Positions 35,091 to 43,493 of a stretch of DNA of 45,224 bases are shown here, piece by piece (positions within the stretch are counted from its first letter, which is position 1; each line of letters starts with the position of its first letter). Below the pieces are notes generated by a model, which had not been told where the DNA came from, did not search any database, and was given only the letters and a program-made list of their open reading frames with translations. The stretch comes from Streptomyces sp. Ru71 (GTDB taxonomy: Bacteria; Actinomycetota; Actinomycetes; Streptomycetales; Streptomycetaceae): the NCBI RefSeq assembly GCF_002920535.1, contig NZ_PQSS01000060.1, positions 1 through 45,224 of the forward strand, given 5' to 3'. The translations under genes and the position numbers were made by a program.

Positions 35091-35152
35091 GCGCGATCTG
35101 GATAGGAAGCGGCGTGATGCGGATAGCGATGCCCCGGCGCTCAGCCTAATTT
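35091..35152 (+). promoter_or_regulatory. Tandem operator and promoter of the plus catabolic operon
   Basis: Two direct half-sites GCG-N6-GGATAG lie at 35091-35105 and 35112-35126, 21 bp apart. TAATTT follows at 35147-35152, with 20 bp between the second GGATAG and the hexamer. The proximal half-site thus falls at about the -35 position, as in class II activation by AraC-type proteins. The first codon of the SDR is 33 bases downstream, behind AGGAGAC. The second half-site shares GCGGATAGCG with the minus-operon operator. The site also lies 22 bases from the AraC start codon, so autoregulation is possible. Confidence 0.72.
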
Positions 35153-35185
35153 TTCGACAACTCCCAACGAAGACCAGGAGACAGC

Positions 35186-35974
35186 ATGAGCGGATTGGCA
35201 GTCAAGGCCGCGATTGTTACCGGCGGGTCAACCATTATCGGTAAAGCGGTCGCCCGCGCATTGCATGCGGCCGGCGCCAGCATCGTCGTCGCCGATATCG
35301 ACAAGGACGGCGGCCTCGAATTGGCGAGCGAGCTGGGAGATCGTGTCCTTTTTGTTCAGACGGACATCACGGACGACGCTCAGGTAGCCGATTGCGTCGC
35401 CTGTGCCGTCGACGCGTTCGGGCGGGTGGACATCCTGGTGAATCTGGCCTGCAGTTATGTGGACGAGGGCTTCTCTTCGAGTCGTGAGCAGTGGATACAG
35501 GCCCTCGACGTGAATGTGGCCAGCGCCGCGCTCATGGCGAGGGCCGTGCACCCGCATCTGCTCGCGCAGGGTGGTGGGGCGATCGTCAACTTCACCTCCA
35601 TCTCCAGCAAGGTCGCACAGCCCGGGCGCTGGCTGTACCCGGTGAGCAAGGCGGCCATGGTCCAGCTGACCCGCAACATGGCGGCGGACCTGGCGGCAGA
35701 CAACATCCGGGTCAACTCCGTGAGCCCCGGCTGGACCTGGTCGAAGGTGATGGACCAGCTCACGGGTGGCGACCGGGCGAAGACCGACCGCGTCGCCGCT
35801 CCCTTCCACCCCCTGGGCCGGGTCGGTGACCCCGAGGAGGTCGCCAACGTCGTCGCCTTCCTGTGCTCCGACGAGGCGTCGTTCGTCACCGGTGCCGACT
35901 GGGCCGTGGACGGCGGCTACTCGGCGATCGGCCCCGAAGGTCTCATCCCCGCGATCCCCCAGCTCGCCGAATAG
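35186..35974 (+). CDS. Short-chain dehydrogenase/reductase, first gene of the plus operon
   Basis: This 262-residue SDR has cofactor motif TGGSTIIG at residues 12-19, Asp-containing VVADIDK after strand 2 (NAD-preferring), Ser138-Ser140, and catalytic Tyr151 and Lys155 (YPVSK). The usual NNAG is altered to NLAC at 86-89. The C-terminal FVTGADWAVDGGYSAIG is canonical. In indole operons of the iif type an SDR next to a StyA-like monooxygenase oxidises the dihydrodiol product; the same pairing occurs here. Start at ATG behind AGGAGAC. It precedes the StyA1-like gene by 71 bases. Confidence 0.92.
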   Translation: MSGLAVKAAIVTGGSTIIGKAVARALHAAGASIVVADIDKDGGLELASELGDRVLFVQTDITDDAQVADCVACAVDAFGRVDILVNLACSYVDEGFSSSREQWIQALDVNVASAALMARAVHPHLLAQGGGAIVNFTSISSKVAQPGRWLYPVSKAAMVQLTRNMAADLAADNIRVNSVSPGWTWSKVMDQLTGGDRAKTDRVAAPFHPLGRVGDPEEVANVVAFLCSDEASFVTGADWAVDGGYSAIGPEGLIPAIPQLAE

Positions 35975-36045
35975 CCGGCCGTCTCACCAAGCAGCCCCAG
36001 CCCCCTCTTTTTCCACGCTGTGCACACGGACCGGAGGTCCACCCC

Positions 36046-37269
36046 ATGCGTAAGATCACCATCATCGGTGCCGGCCAGGCCGGCCTCCAGCTCGGCATCG
36101 GGCTCCTGGGTCACGGATACGACGTGACCGTCGTGTCCAACCGGACCGGACAGCAGATCCGCGACGGCCGGGTCATGTCCAGCCAGTGCATGTTCGGCAC
36201 CGCCCTCGGGCACGAGCGCAACCTCGGCCTGAACCTGTGGGAGGCGGAGTGTCCCCCCGTCGAGGGCATCTCCTTCTGTGTGCCGGACGGCGCCGGCGGC
36301 AAGGCCGTCGACTGGTCCTCCCGGCTCGACGCCTCCGCCCGCTCGGTCGACCAGCGCGTGAAGATGCCGGCGTGGCTGGAGGAGTTCGAACGCCGCGGCG
36401 GCAAGGTGGAGCTGCACGACGCCGGCGTGGACGACCTGGAGCTCTACGCCCGTGAGTCCGACCTGGTGATCGTCGCGGCGGGCAAGGGCGAGATCGCCCG
36501 CCTGTTCGAGCGTGACGCCGAGAGGTCGACCTTCGACGCCCCGCAGCGCGCCCTGGCGCTGACCTACGTGAGGGGGATGAAGCCCCGGGACGAGCACTCC
36601 GCCGTCAGCTTCAACCTGCTGCCCGGCATCGGCGAGTACTTCACGTTCCCGGCGCTGACCACCACTGGAGCCTGCGACATCATGGTCTTCGAGGGCGTCC
36701 CCGGCGGCCCCCTCGACTGCTGGCAGGACGTCTCCTCGCCCGAACAGCACCTGGAGCGCTCCCTGGAGATCGTGCGCCGCTATCTCCCCTGGGAGGCCGA
36801 GCGCTGCACCGACCTGGAGCTGACCGACGCCAACGGTGTCCTCGCCGGCCGCTTCCCGCCCACCGTGCGCAAGCCCGTCGGCCGGCTCCCCTCCGGGGCA
36901 ACCGTCCTGGGCGTGGCCGACGTCGTGCTGCTCAACGACCCGATCACCGGGCAGGGCTCGAACAACGCCAGCAAGTGCGCGGCCTCCTATCTGTCGAGCA
37001 TTCTCGAGCACGGTGACCGCCCGTTCGACACCGCCTTCATGCAGGAGACCTTCGAGCGGTACTGGGACTACGCGCAGTACGTCGCCACCTGGACCAACGC
37101 GCTGCTGGGCGCACCGCCCGAGCACGTTTTGAAGCTGCTGAGCGCCGCCTCCGACAGCCCTCGCATCGCCCGGCGTTTCGCGAACGGCTTCGACGACCCG
37201 CGGGACTTCTTCCACTGGTTCATGAACCCCACGGCAGCCGAGTCCTACCTCGCCGCCGTCCAGGCCTAG
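36046..37269 (+). CDS. Styrene/indole monooxygenase oxygenase subunit (StyA1-type)
   Basis: This 407-residue FAD-dependent epoxidase is of the two-component styrene monooxygenase family (group E), which accepts styrene and indole. The Rossmann motif is IIGAGQAGLQLG (GAGQAG at 8-13), the family signature is VMSSQCMFGTAL (43-54), and further conserved pieces are SVDQRVKMPAW (100-110), PGGPLDCW (219-226) and DPITGQGSNN (298-307). The enzyme needs FADH2 from a reductase, which the next gene can supply through its fused flavin reductase. Start: GGAGG ten bases before ATG 36046. The gap to the next gene is 25 bases. Confidence 0.93.
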   Translation: MRKITIIGAGQAGLQLGIGLLGHGYDVTVVSNRTGQQIRDGRVMSSQCMFGTALGHERNLGLNLWEAECPPVEGISFCVPDGAGGKAVDWSSRLDASARSVDQRVKMPAWLEEFERRGGKVELHDAGVDDLELYARESDLVIVAAGKGEIARLFERDAERSTFDAPQRALALTYVRGMKPRDEHSAVSFNLLPGIGEYFTFPALTTTGACDIMVFEGVPGGPLDCWQDVSSPEQHLERSLEIVRRYLPWEAERCTDLELTDANGVLAGRFPPTVRKPVGRLPSGATVLGVADVVLLNDPITGQGSNNASKCAASYLSSILEHGDRPFDTAFMQETFERYWDYAQYVATWTNALLGAPPEHVLKLLSAASDSPRIARRFANGFDDPRDFFHWFMNPTAAESYLAAVQA

Positions 37270-37294
37270 CGCGCACAGAGCGAGGAGTTCGGTC

Positions 37295-39016
37295 ATGCGA
37301 AGCATCGCCGTCATCGGAGCCGGCCAGTCCGGCACCCAGCTGGCCCTCGGACTACTGGAAAAGGGGTACGACGTCACCCTCGTCACCGACCGGGAGCCGG
37401 ACCAAGTCCGCACCGGACCCGTGATGTCCAGCCAGTGCATGTTCGACACAGCCCTGCGCACAGAGCGCGCACTCGGCCTGGACGACTGGCAGGGCATCTG
37501 CCCACAGATCTCCGGGATCTCCCTGTCCATCGGAGCCGAGGAGAGCAACACCGGCGTGCAGTGGAGCGCACCTCTGGACGCACCCGCCCAGTCGGTGGAC
37601 CAGCGCGTCAAGTGCGCGGCCTGGCTCGAACGTTACGAGCAGGCGGGCGGCAAACTCGTCGTGCGGGCGGCCACATTGGCCGATCTGGAGGAGTACGCCC
37701 GTACCCACGAACTGGTCGTCGTGGCGACCGGTAAGGGCGAACTGGGGCGCATCTTCCCCCGCGACTCCGAGCGGTCCCCTTACGACCGCCCGCGCCGTGT
37801 CCTCGCCCTGACCTACGTCACCGGCGCTCAGCAGCGTCCCGGCGACCCCGTCGTCGACCTGCGGGTCCTGCCCGGCGTCGGTGAGTACTTCACGTTCCCC
37901 GCGCTGACCGTCTCCGGCCCGTGCGAGATCATGGTCTTCGAGGGAGTACCCGGCGGCCCCATGGACTGCTGGGACGGCGTCCGTACCCCAGAGGAGCATC
38001 TGACCCGCTCGCTGGAGATCCTCAAGCACTTCTTCCCTGACGAGTACGAGCGCTGCCGCGACGCGCGGCTGACCGATGACAACGCGGTGCTGCGCGGTCG
38101 CCTCACGCCCACCGTGCGCCGGCCCGTCGCCCAGCTCCCCTCCGGGCGGCACGTACTGGGTCTCGCCGACGCTGTGGTGCTGTGCGACCCGGTTACCGGG
38201 CAGGGCTCCAACAATGCGGCGCAGGCGGCCGAGCACTACCTGGACAGCATTCTTCGCCACGGCGCCGAGAACTTCACGCCCACATGGATGCAACGCACCT
38301 TCGACGGCTACTGGCGCGGCTGGGCCCAGTGGTCGGTCGCCTGGACCAACGGGCTGCTGGAAGGTTTCCGTCCGCACCAGCGGTCGCTGCTCACCGAGGC
38401 GGCCGAGGTGCCTGGTGCGGCCCGTGCGCTGGTCAACGGCTTCGACGACCCGCGCACGCTGTACCCGTGGTGGTCCGAGCCCGCGGAGGCAGAGCGGATG
38501 CTGGCCGAGAAGCGCGCGGTGGGGGACGCGTCCTTCGACGTACGCGACCTGCGGCGGGCCTTCGGGCAGTACGCGACCGGTGTCACCGTGGTCACGGCTC
38601 GCGGGGCCGACGGTCGCAAGGTCGGGATGACGGCGAACTCGTTCACGTCCGTGTCGCTGGACCCGCCGCTGGTTCTGTGGTGTCCCGGAAAGAACGCGCC
38701 CAGTACCCCCGATTTCACATCCGCCTCGCACTTCGCGATCAACATTCTGGCGGCCGACCAGCACCACCTCTCCCGGCAGTTCGCCACTCCCGCCGAGGAC
38801 AAGTTCGCCGGCGCTCCGGTCGACGATGGCATAGCAGGCACTCCTGTGCTGGAGGGGGCTGTTGCCCGGTTCCAGTGCCGCACCGTGCAATGCCTCGACG
38901 TGGGCGACCACATCGTCATGATCGGCGAGGTCGAACAGTACGACGCACCTGGCGGCGAACCACTCGTCTTCCACTCCGGCCTCTACCACCTGGCCGCCAA
39001 ACACCCTGACCTGTGA
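37295..39016 (+). CDS. StyA2B-type fusion: styrene/indole monooxygenase with C-terminal flavin reductase
   Basis: This 573-residue fusion has residues 1-410 as a StyA-like oxygenase (IGAGQSG near 7-13, VMSSQCMFDTAL, SVDQRVKCAAW, DPVTGQGSNN). Residues about 415-573 are a flavin reductase of the HpaC/StyB type (FGQYATGVTVVTARG, MTANSFTSVSLDPPLVLW, HFAINILAADQ, and GDHIVMIGEVEQYD near the end). This arrangement, directly after a stand-alone StyA1, matches the StyA1/StyA2B pairs known from Rhodococcus, in which the fusion supplies reduced FAD and the partner does most of the epoxidation. The coding frame is uninterrupted across the junction, so the fusion is real. It is co-transcribed with a molybdenum hydroxylase, 15 bases downstream. 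Confidence 0.93.
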   Translation: MRSIAVIGAGQSGTQLALGLLEKGYDVTLVTDREPDQVRTGPVMSSQCMFDTALRTERALGLDDWQGICPQISGISLSIGAEESNTGVQWSAPLDAPAQSVDQRVKCAAWLERYEQAGGKLVVRAATLADLEEYARTHELVVVATGKGELGRIFPRDSERSPYDRPRRVLALTYVTGAQQRPGDPVVDLRVLPGVGEYFTFPALTVSGPCEIMVFEGVPGGPMDCWDGVRTPEEHLTRSLEILKHFFPDEYERCRDARLTDDNAVLRGRLTPTVRRPVAQLPSGRHVLGLADAVVLCDPVTGQGSNNAAQAAEHYLDSILRHGAENFTPTWMQRTFDGYWRGWAQWSVAWTNGLLEGFRPHQRSLLTEAAEVPGAARALVNGFDDPRTLYPWWSEPAEAERMLAEKRAVGDASFDVRDLRRAFGQYATGVTVVTARGADGRKVGMTANSFTSVSLDPPLVLWCPGKNAPSTPDFTSASHFAINILAADQHHLSRQFATPAEDKFAGAPVDDGIAGTPVLEGAVARFQCRTVQCLDVGDHIVMIGEVEQYDAPGGEPLVFHSGLYHLAAKHPDL

Positions 39017-39031
39017 CCGAGTGAGGCCCGG

Positions 39032-39904
39032 ATGATCCTTCCTCCCCTGCGCTACGTGCGACCCAGCACCGTGGCCGAGGCGGCCCACATGCTCGCTTCG
39101 ATCGATGGAGCGGCCGTGCTCGCCGGCGGCCAGAGCATGATCAACGCCTTGAAGCTGGACCTGGTCCAGCCGACCGCGCTGGTCGACGTGCACCGCCTGG
39201 ACGAACTGCGCGGCATCGACGTCACCGCCGACGGCACGCTGGTCATCGGCGCGGCCACGACGTATGTCGAGATCGCGAGCTCTCCCGTGGTCCGGGAGGT
39301 GCAGCCGTCGGTGGCCGAGATGGCCGCCGGCCTGGTGGACCGGCAGGTCCGCAACCGGGGCACAATCGGCGGCAACTGCTGCCTGAACGACCCCACCAAC
39401 AACTTCCCGCCCCTGCTGACCGCGCTCGGCGCTTGGTTCCACACCAAGTCGACGACGGGCTGGCGCAGCATCACCGCCGACACCCTCTTCGCCGGCGGCC
39501 TGGCAACCACGCTGCGCCCGGGTGAGCTGCTGACGTCCATTCACATCCGACCCCTCCCGCAGGGTACTCGCGTGGTGCACCGCCACCAGCAGCTCGCCGC
39601 CGACTCCTGGGCCTTGGCCCGCGCCGTCGTCCGGTTGGACGTGATCGACACAGAGGTGGAAGACGCCCGTGTCGTCCTCGGGGCGGTCCCCGGATCGCCC
39701 CTGCGGGTGACCAAGGTCGAGCAGGCGCTGCTCGGACGCCCGGTCGACAGCTCCCTGACCGGCATCGCCCTGGCGGCATTCGACGAGGCCGGCGTGGAAA
39801 CCATGGGCGACGCCCACGGCTCCGCGGCATACCGCCTGGAGATGGCCAGGGTCCAGCTGCGCCGCGCGCTCAATGACGCGGTCGAAAGGAGTGTCACGGC
39901 ATGA
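39032..39904 (+). CDS. Molybdenum hydroxylase FAD subunit (CoxM-like)
   Basis: This 290-residue medium subunit has the FAD-binding motif AGGQS at residues 31-35, RNRGTIGGN at 107-115 and a C-terminal CO dehydrogenase flavoprotein domain (about 175-285). It passes electrons from the 2Fe-2S subunit to an acceptor. The gene order FAD, 2Fe-2S, Mo is that of coxMSL operons. Its stop overlaps the next start by four bases. In this family the hydroxylated substrates are mostly N-heteroaromatics and aldehydes. Confidence 0.92.
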   Translation: MILPPLRYVRPSTVAEAAHMLASIDGAAVLAGGQSMINALKLDLVQPTALVDVHRLDELRGIDVTADGTLVIGAATTYVEIASSPVVREVQPSVAEMAAGLVDRQVRNRGTIGGNCCLNDPTNNFPPLLTALGAWFHTKSTTGWRSITADTLFAGGLATTLRPGELLTSIHIRPLPQGTRVVHRHQQLAADSWALARAVVRLDVIDTEVEDARVVLGAVPGSPLRVTKVEQALLGRPVDSSLTGIALAAFDEAGVETMGDAHGSAAYRLEMARVQLRRALNDAVERSVTA

Positions 39905-40458
39905 GCATCGCCGACCACACGTCTCCCACAAGCACGACGCCCGAGGGACCCGACGTGCACGCGATCGAGGTCACCGTCGACGGCCGCCCGGAGCAGGGAA
40001 CCGTCTCCTCCCGCACACTGCTCGTCCACTGGCTGCGCGACACCCTCGACAAACGCGGCCCCAAGATCGGCTGCGACACGGGCAACTGCGGGGCATGCAC
40101 GGTCCGCTGGGACGGCCGCATCGCCAAGTCCTGCATGATCCTCGCCGCCCAGGCCGATGGCACGACAGTGGACACCGCGGCCTCCCTGGCAGCCGAGGAC
40201 GGCACCCTCAACAACCTGCAGCAGTGCTTCAAGAACCACCACGCCCTGCAATGCGGCTACTGCACCTCCGGGATGCTCATGACCGCCACCGATCTGCTCG
40301 CATCGGGCGAGGGCGTCACCGACCAGTCGGTGCGCCGCGCCCTGAAGGGCAACATCTGCCGCTGCACCGGCTACGAGAACATCGTCCGCGCCATCCGCGC
40401 CGCAGCCGGCCAGGACGTACCCAAGCCCCACGGTCACGAGGAGGGCGAGGAGCAGTGA
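39901..40458 (+). CDS. Molybdenum hydroxylase 2Fe-2S subunit (CoxS-like)
   Basis: This 185-residue subunit has eight cluster cysteines: Cys58, Cys63, Cys66 and Cys78 for the plant-type cluster (GCDTGNCGACTV), and Cys118, Cys121, Cys153 and Cys155 for the alpha-helical cluster (CGYC and CRCTG). It is a little longer than the typical 160 residues because of a 20-residue N-terminal extension and a charged tail. It ends in a GTGA overlap with the large subunit. It links the molybdenum centre to the FAD subunit. Confidence 0.93.
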   Translation: MSIADHTSPTSTTPEGPDVHAIEVTVDGRPEQGTVSSRTLLVHWLRDTLDKRGPKIGCDTGNCGACTVRWDGRIAKSCMILAAQADGTTVDTAASLAAEDGTLNNLQQCFKNHHALQCGYCTSGMLMTATDLLASGEGVTDQSVRRALKGNICRCTGYENIVRAIRAAAGQDVPKPHGHEEGEEQ

Positions 40459-42905
40459 CCACCACCACACAGGCATCCCGGGACACCCGGAAATGGACCG
40501 GCCGTGCCATGCCCCGCAAGGAGGACGACCGGCTCCTGCGGGCCGAGGGCGAGTTCGGCGACGACACACCCGTCCACCGCCTCGGTTACGTCTTCTTCGT
40601 CCGCTCCCCCTACGCTCACGCGCGGATCATCGGCATCGACGTCTCCGCCGCGACCCGCGTGCCCGGCTATCTCGGATGCCTGCTGCCGGACGAAGTCGAA
40701 ACCCTCACCGAGCCCTTCATGGAGATCCAGGGCCCGCCGGAGGACGGAGAGCCCGAGGTGGACCGCTGCCTGGCCAGCGGCGGCGTGGTCCGCTTCGTCG
40801 GTGAGCCGGTCGTGGCGGTCGCCGCCGACTCCCGGGAAGCCGCCCGGGACGCGGCAGCCGCCGTGACAGTCGACTACGAGCCGCTGCCGCACGTCGTCGA
40901 CGCCCGCGACGCGGTCGCCGAGGGCGCCCCACTCGTCCATACCCAGACGAACACCAACGTAGCCTGGGAAGGCGACTACGACTGGGGCGACATCGAGTTC
41001 GCCCTGACCCACGCCGACCACGTCATCAGCGTCGACGAGATGCACTTCCACCGCTTCAGCTCCACCCCGCTGGAGTGCATGGTCATCACCGTCGAGTACG
41101 ACGCCGGCACGAACAGCTTCCACATCACCGGCGGCTGCGCGATGCCGCAGATCACCACCCTGATGATGGCGTCGGCGATGCGCCACCCCGCCGAGCGTAT
41201 CCGCATCGTCAGCAAGGACATCGGCGGCTCATTCGGCATCAAGATCGGCATGTACGTCCCCGCCACAGCGGTGGCCCTGCTGGCGCGAAAACTGCGCCGT
41301 CCCCTCCGCTGGACCGAGACCCGGACCGAGCACCACTACATGGGGGGTCACGGCAACGAACGCTGGTTCCACAACATCAAGATGGCCGTGCAGGACGACG
41401 GCACAGTCCTCGGCCTCAGCTATGACGCGCTCGACGACGTCGGCGCCTACACCCGGTACGAGCCGCTCGGCGGGGCCATCTGGACCCAGGTCGCCAACGC
41501 CTGTTACCAGCTCAAGCACCTCAAGGTCCGCTACCGCAGCGTCTACACCAACAAAGGCCCCGTACATCCCAACCGCGGCTACTCCCGGTTGCAGCACATG
41601 TGGGTCGTCGAGCGGATGATGGACATCGCAGCCCACAAACTCGGTCTCGATCCCGTCGAGTTCCGACTGCAGAACTACGTCCAGCCGGACCAGTACCCGT
41701 ACACCACGGTCAACGGCTGCGTGTACGACTCCGGTGACCTGCCACTGTCCCTGCGCAAGGCCCTGGACCTCATCGATTACGACGAGGCCCGCCGGCTCCA
41801 GGGCCAAGCACGCGGCACCGGCAAGCGCATCGGCATCGGAATCGGATCCACTCTCGACTCCGGGACCAACAACTTCGCGCAGGCCCGCCTGATCAACGAG
41901 CACCTTCCCTTTGCCGGAAACACCGAGGGCGGTTTGGTCCGGCTCGGCGCGGACGGCTCCGTCTACGCCGTCACCGGCGGCGTCGCCTTCGGACAGGGAC
42001 ACGAGACCACCGTCGCCCAGGTCGTCGCCGACCTGCTCGGCGTGGGCTACGACGACGTCATCGTGCACCGAGGCGGCGACTCCGCCCTGTCCGCTCAGAC
42101 TGGCTTCTCCGGCTCATATGCCTCGCAGTTCGCGGTCACCGGCATCGGCGCCATTCTCAACGCGACGAAGAAGCTCGTCCGCGAGATCCAGCTCGTCGCA
42201 GGTGCCGTCCTCGGAGCGCCCGCGGACGACATCGTCCTGGAGGGCGGCCTGGCCAAGGTCCGGCACGACAACGAGCGAGCCCTGCCCTTCGACGCGATCG
42301 CCGGCATCGTCCACTTCTCGCCCGGCTCACTGCCAGCAGAGGTCGCCGAAGAGGTCGGACTCGTGGGCCGAGCCGTCTACCGAGCTCCGTTCGAACTGCC
42401 CAACCTCGAACGCAAGTACGGAAACCTGACGCTCACCTACGCCACACAGATCCACGCCTGCGTCCTCGAAATCGACGAGGAAACGGGGCAGATCACCATC
42501 CTGCGCTACGCGATGGTCGACGACTGCGGCACACCGATCAACCCCATGGTGATCGAAGGCCAGGTGCACGGCGCGACCGTGCACGGCATCTCCGCCGCCC
42601 TCTTCGAGGACTTCGCCTACAACGCGGACGGCCAGCTCATCACCGCCAACTTCTACGACTACCACGCGGCAACTCCGTACGACATGCCCAGTCTGCGCTA
42701 CGACAGTGTGGTCAGTCCCTCCCCGTTCACCCCGGTCGGTGCCAAGGGCATGGGAGAAGGCGGAGGAGCCCCGCTGCACACCATCTGTTCCGCGATCCAG
42801 GACGCCATCGGCGACACAGGCATGATCCTCGACTCCCACAACCCCCCGGAAAGCGTACTCCGGGCCCTGCGCGGCGCCGACGCCGAGAAGGTCAAGGTGG
42901 ACTGA
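40455..42905 (+). CDS. Molybdenum hydroxylase large (molybdopterin-binding) subunit
   Basis: This 816-residue catalytic subunit of the xanthine dehydrogenase/CoxL family hydroxylates with water-derived oxygen. The N-terminal part has the RxEDxRLL-type pattern PRKEDDRLLRAEG, later GGSFGIKIG (about 256-264). The catalytic Glu is Glu768 in GAKGMGEGGG. The active-site loop where CO dehydrogenase carries AYXCSFR and most hydroxylases AYRGAGR reads PNRGYSRLQ (about 373-381), so this is neither CO dehydrogenase nor a standard form II enzyme. The GTG start overlaps the 2Fe-2S stop. The XdhC/CoxI chaperone for it lies in the divergent operon. A ring-nitrogen-adjacent hydroxylation is the likely reaction (inference). 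Confidence 0.92.
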   Translation: MTTTTQASRDTRKWTGRAMPRKEDDRLLRAEGEFGDDTPVHRLGYVFFVRSPYAHARIIGIDVSAATRVPGYLGCLLPDEVETLTEPFMEIQGPPEDGEPEVDRCLASGGVVRFVGEPVVAVAADSREAARDAAAAVTVDYEPLPHVVDARDAVAEGAPLVHTQTNTNVAWEGDYDWGDIEFALTHADHVISVDEMHFHRFSSTPLECMVITVEYDAGTNSFHITGGCAMPQITTLMMASAMRHPAERIRIVSKDIGGSFGIKIGMYVPATAVALLARKLRRPLRWTETRTEHHYMGGHGNERWFHNIKMAVQDDGTVLGLSYDALDDVGAYTRYEPLGGAIWTQVANACYQLKHLKVRYRSVYTNKGPVHPNRGYSRLQHMWVVERMMDIAAHKLGLDPVEFRLQNYVQPDQYPYTTVNGCVYDSGDLPLSLRKALDLIDYDEARRLQGQARGTGKRIGIGIGSTLDSGTNNFAQARLINEHLPFAGNTEGGLVRLGADGSVYAVTGGVAFGQGHETTVAQVVADLLGVGYDDVIVHRGGDSALSAQTGFSGSYASQFAVTGIGAILNATKKLVREIQLVAGAVLGAPADDIVLEGGLAKVRHDNERALPFDAIAGIVHFSPGSLPAEVAEEVGLVGRAVYRAPFELPNLERKYGNLTLTYATQIHACVLEIDEETGQITILRYAMVDDCGTPINPMVIEGQVHGATVHGISAALFEDFAYNADGQLITANFYDYHAATPYDMPSLRYDSVVSPSPFTPVGAKGMGEGGGAPLHTICSAIQDAIGDTGMILDSHNPPESVLRALRGADAEKVKVD

Positions 42906-43330
42906 TGCACATCAGCGGAGAGTTCACCACGCCCGGGTCCGGCACGGCACTCGCGGCGCTGGCCGACCGCACCGACGACCTGAAGGCCGTTGCCACCCTG
43001 AACGACGTGTCAACCGGCCCGGACGGCTCGGTACACGCCCTGTTCAGCCCCGTTACTCCCTTCGGCCGGCTGGAGCTGCGGACCCGTATTCGCGCCGAAA
43101 GAGCCGATGCGGCTGGAGCAGTACTCACTGTGCACGCCGTGCGGGCGCAGCACGCAATCGACGTGCGGATCGAGCTCGGCTTCGTCCCCGTCGAAGGGGG
43201 CAGCCGGGTCACCTGGTCCGCCGATCTCACCCTCCGTGGCCCCGCCGCCAGCGTCGGCCAGCGGGTCGCCCGCGAGGTCGCAGGTCGCGCCATCGCCGAG
43301 GTCCTTCAAGGCGCGGCGGCCCTGGCCTGA
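42905..43330 (+). CDS. CoxG-like SRPBCC-family protein
   Basis: This 141-residue protein has the strand pattern of SRPBCC/CoxG: an N-terminal FTTPGSG, an alternation of strands (SVHALFSPVTPFGRLELRTRI, VDVRIELGFVPVEGGSRVTWSADLTLRG) and a C-terminal long helix (ASVGQRVAREVAGRAIAEVLQG). CoxG-like genes often follow molybdenum hydroxylase operons, and this one overlaps the large-subunit stop by one base. Family members are proposed to help membrane recruitment or maturation of the enzyme; the function is not firmly known. The N-terminus is shorter than usual CoxG, lacking the first helix. Confidence 0.72.
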   Translation: MHISGEFTTPGSGTALAALADRTDDLKAVATLNDVSTGPDGSVHALFSPVTPFGRLELRTRIRAERADAAGAVLTVHAVRAQHAIDVRIELGFVPVEGGSRVTWSADLTLRGPAASVGQRVAREVAGRAIAEVLQGAAALA

Positions 43331-43410
43331 TCCCCTTCTCGGGTCAGGTCCTGAAACGGCCTCGGCCAGCCGAGGGCTCCTGCACCGGCCATCGGCCCAC
43401 CGAGGTCCTT

Positions 43411-43452
43411 GAGCGCGGTACGGCACTGGGACGGCGATGCCGTACCGCGCTC
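43411..43452. terminator. Perfect 15-bp hairpin between the CoxG-like and amidohydrolase genes
   Basis: GAGCGCGGTACGGCA (43411-43425) is complementary to the inverted copy at 43438-43452, with a 12-base loop. A second small stem, CCTCGG-CCAG-CCGAGG, lies at 43360-43375. Streptomyces terminators often lack a U-run, and this stem stands just past the Mo-hydroxylase operon, so it probably ends or attenuates that transcript. The amidohydrolase start is 41 bases further on; its own promoter is not obvious. Confidence 0.6.
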
Positions 43453-43493
43453 CTTCCTTGTCTCCCGCTGCCCCTCATGATCGGAGTTTTGCC

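Noticed and set aside
37352..39931. A long minus-strand open frame across StyA2B and the FAD subunit
   Set aside because: The plus-strand proteins have intact catalytic motifs and operon spacing. The minus frame has none and crosses three real genes.
40455..42905. Carbon monoxide dehydrogenase (CoxL form I)
   Set aside because: The diagnostic AYXCSFR loop is absent and the neighbours are aromatic-degradation genes.
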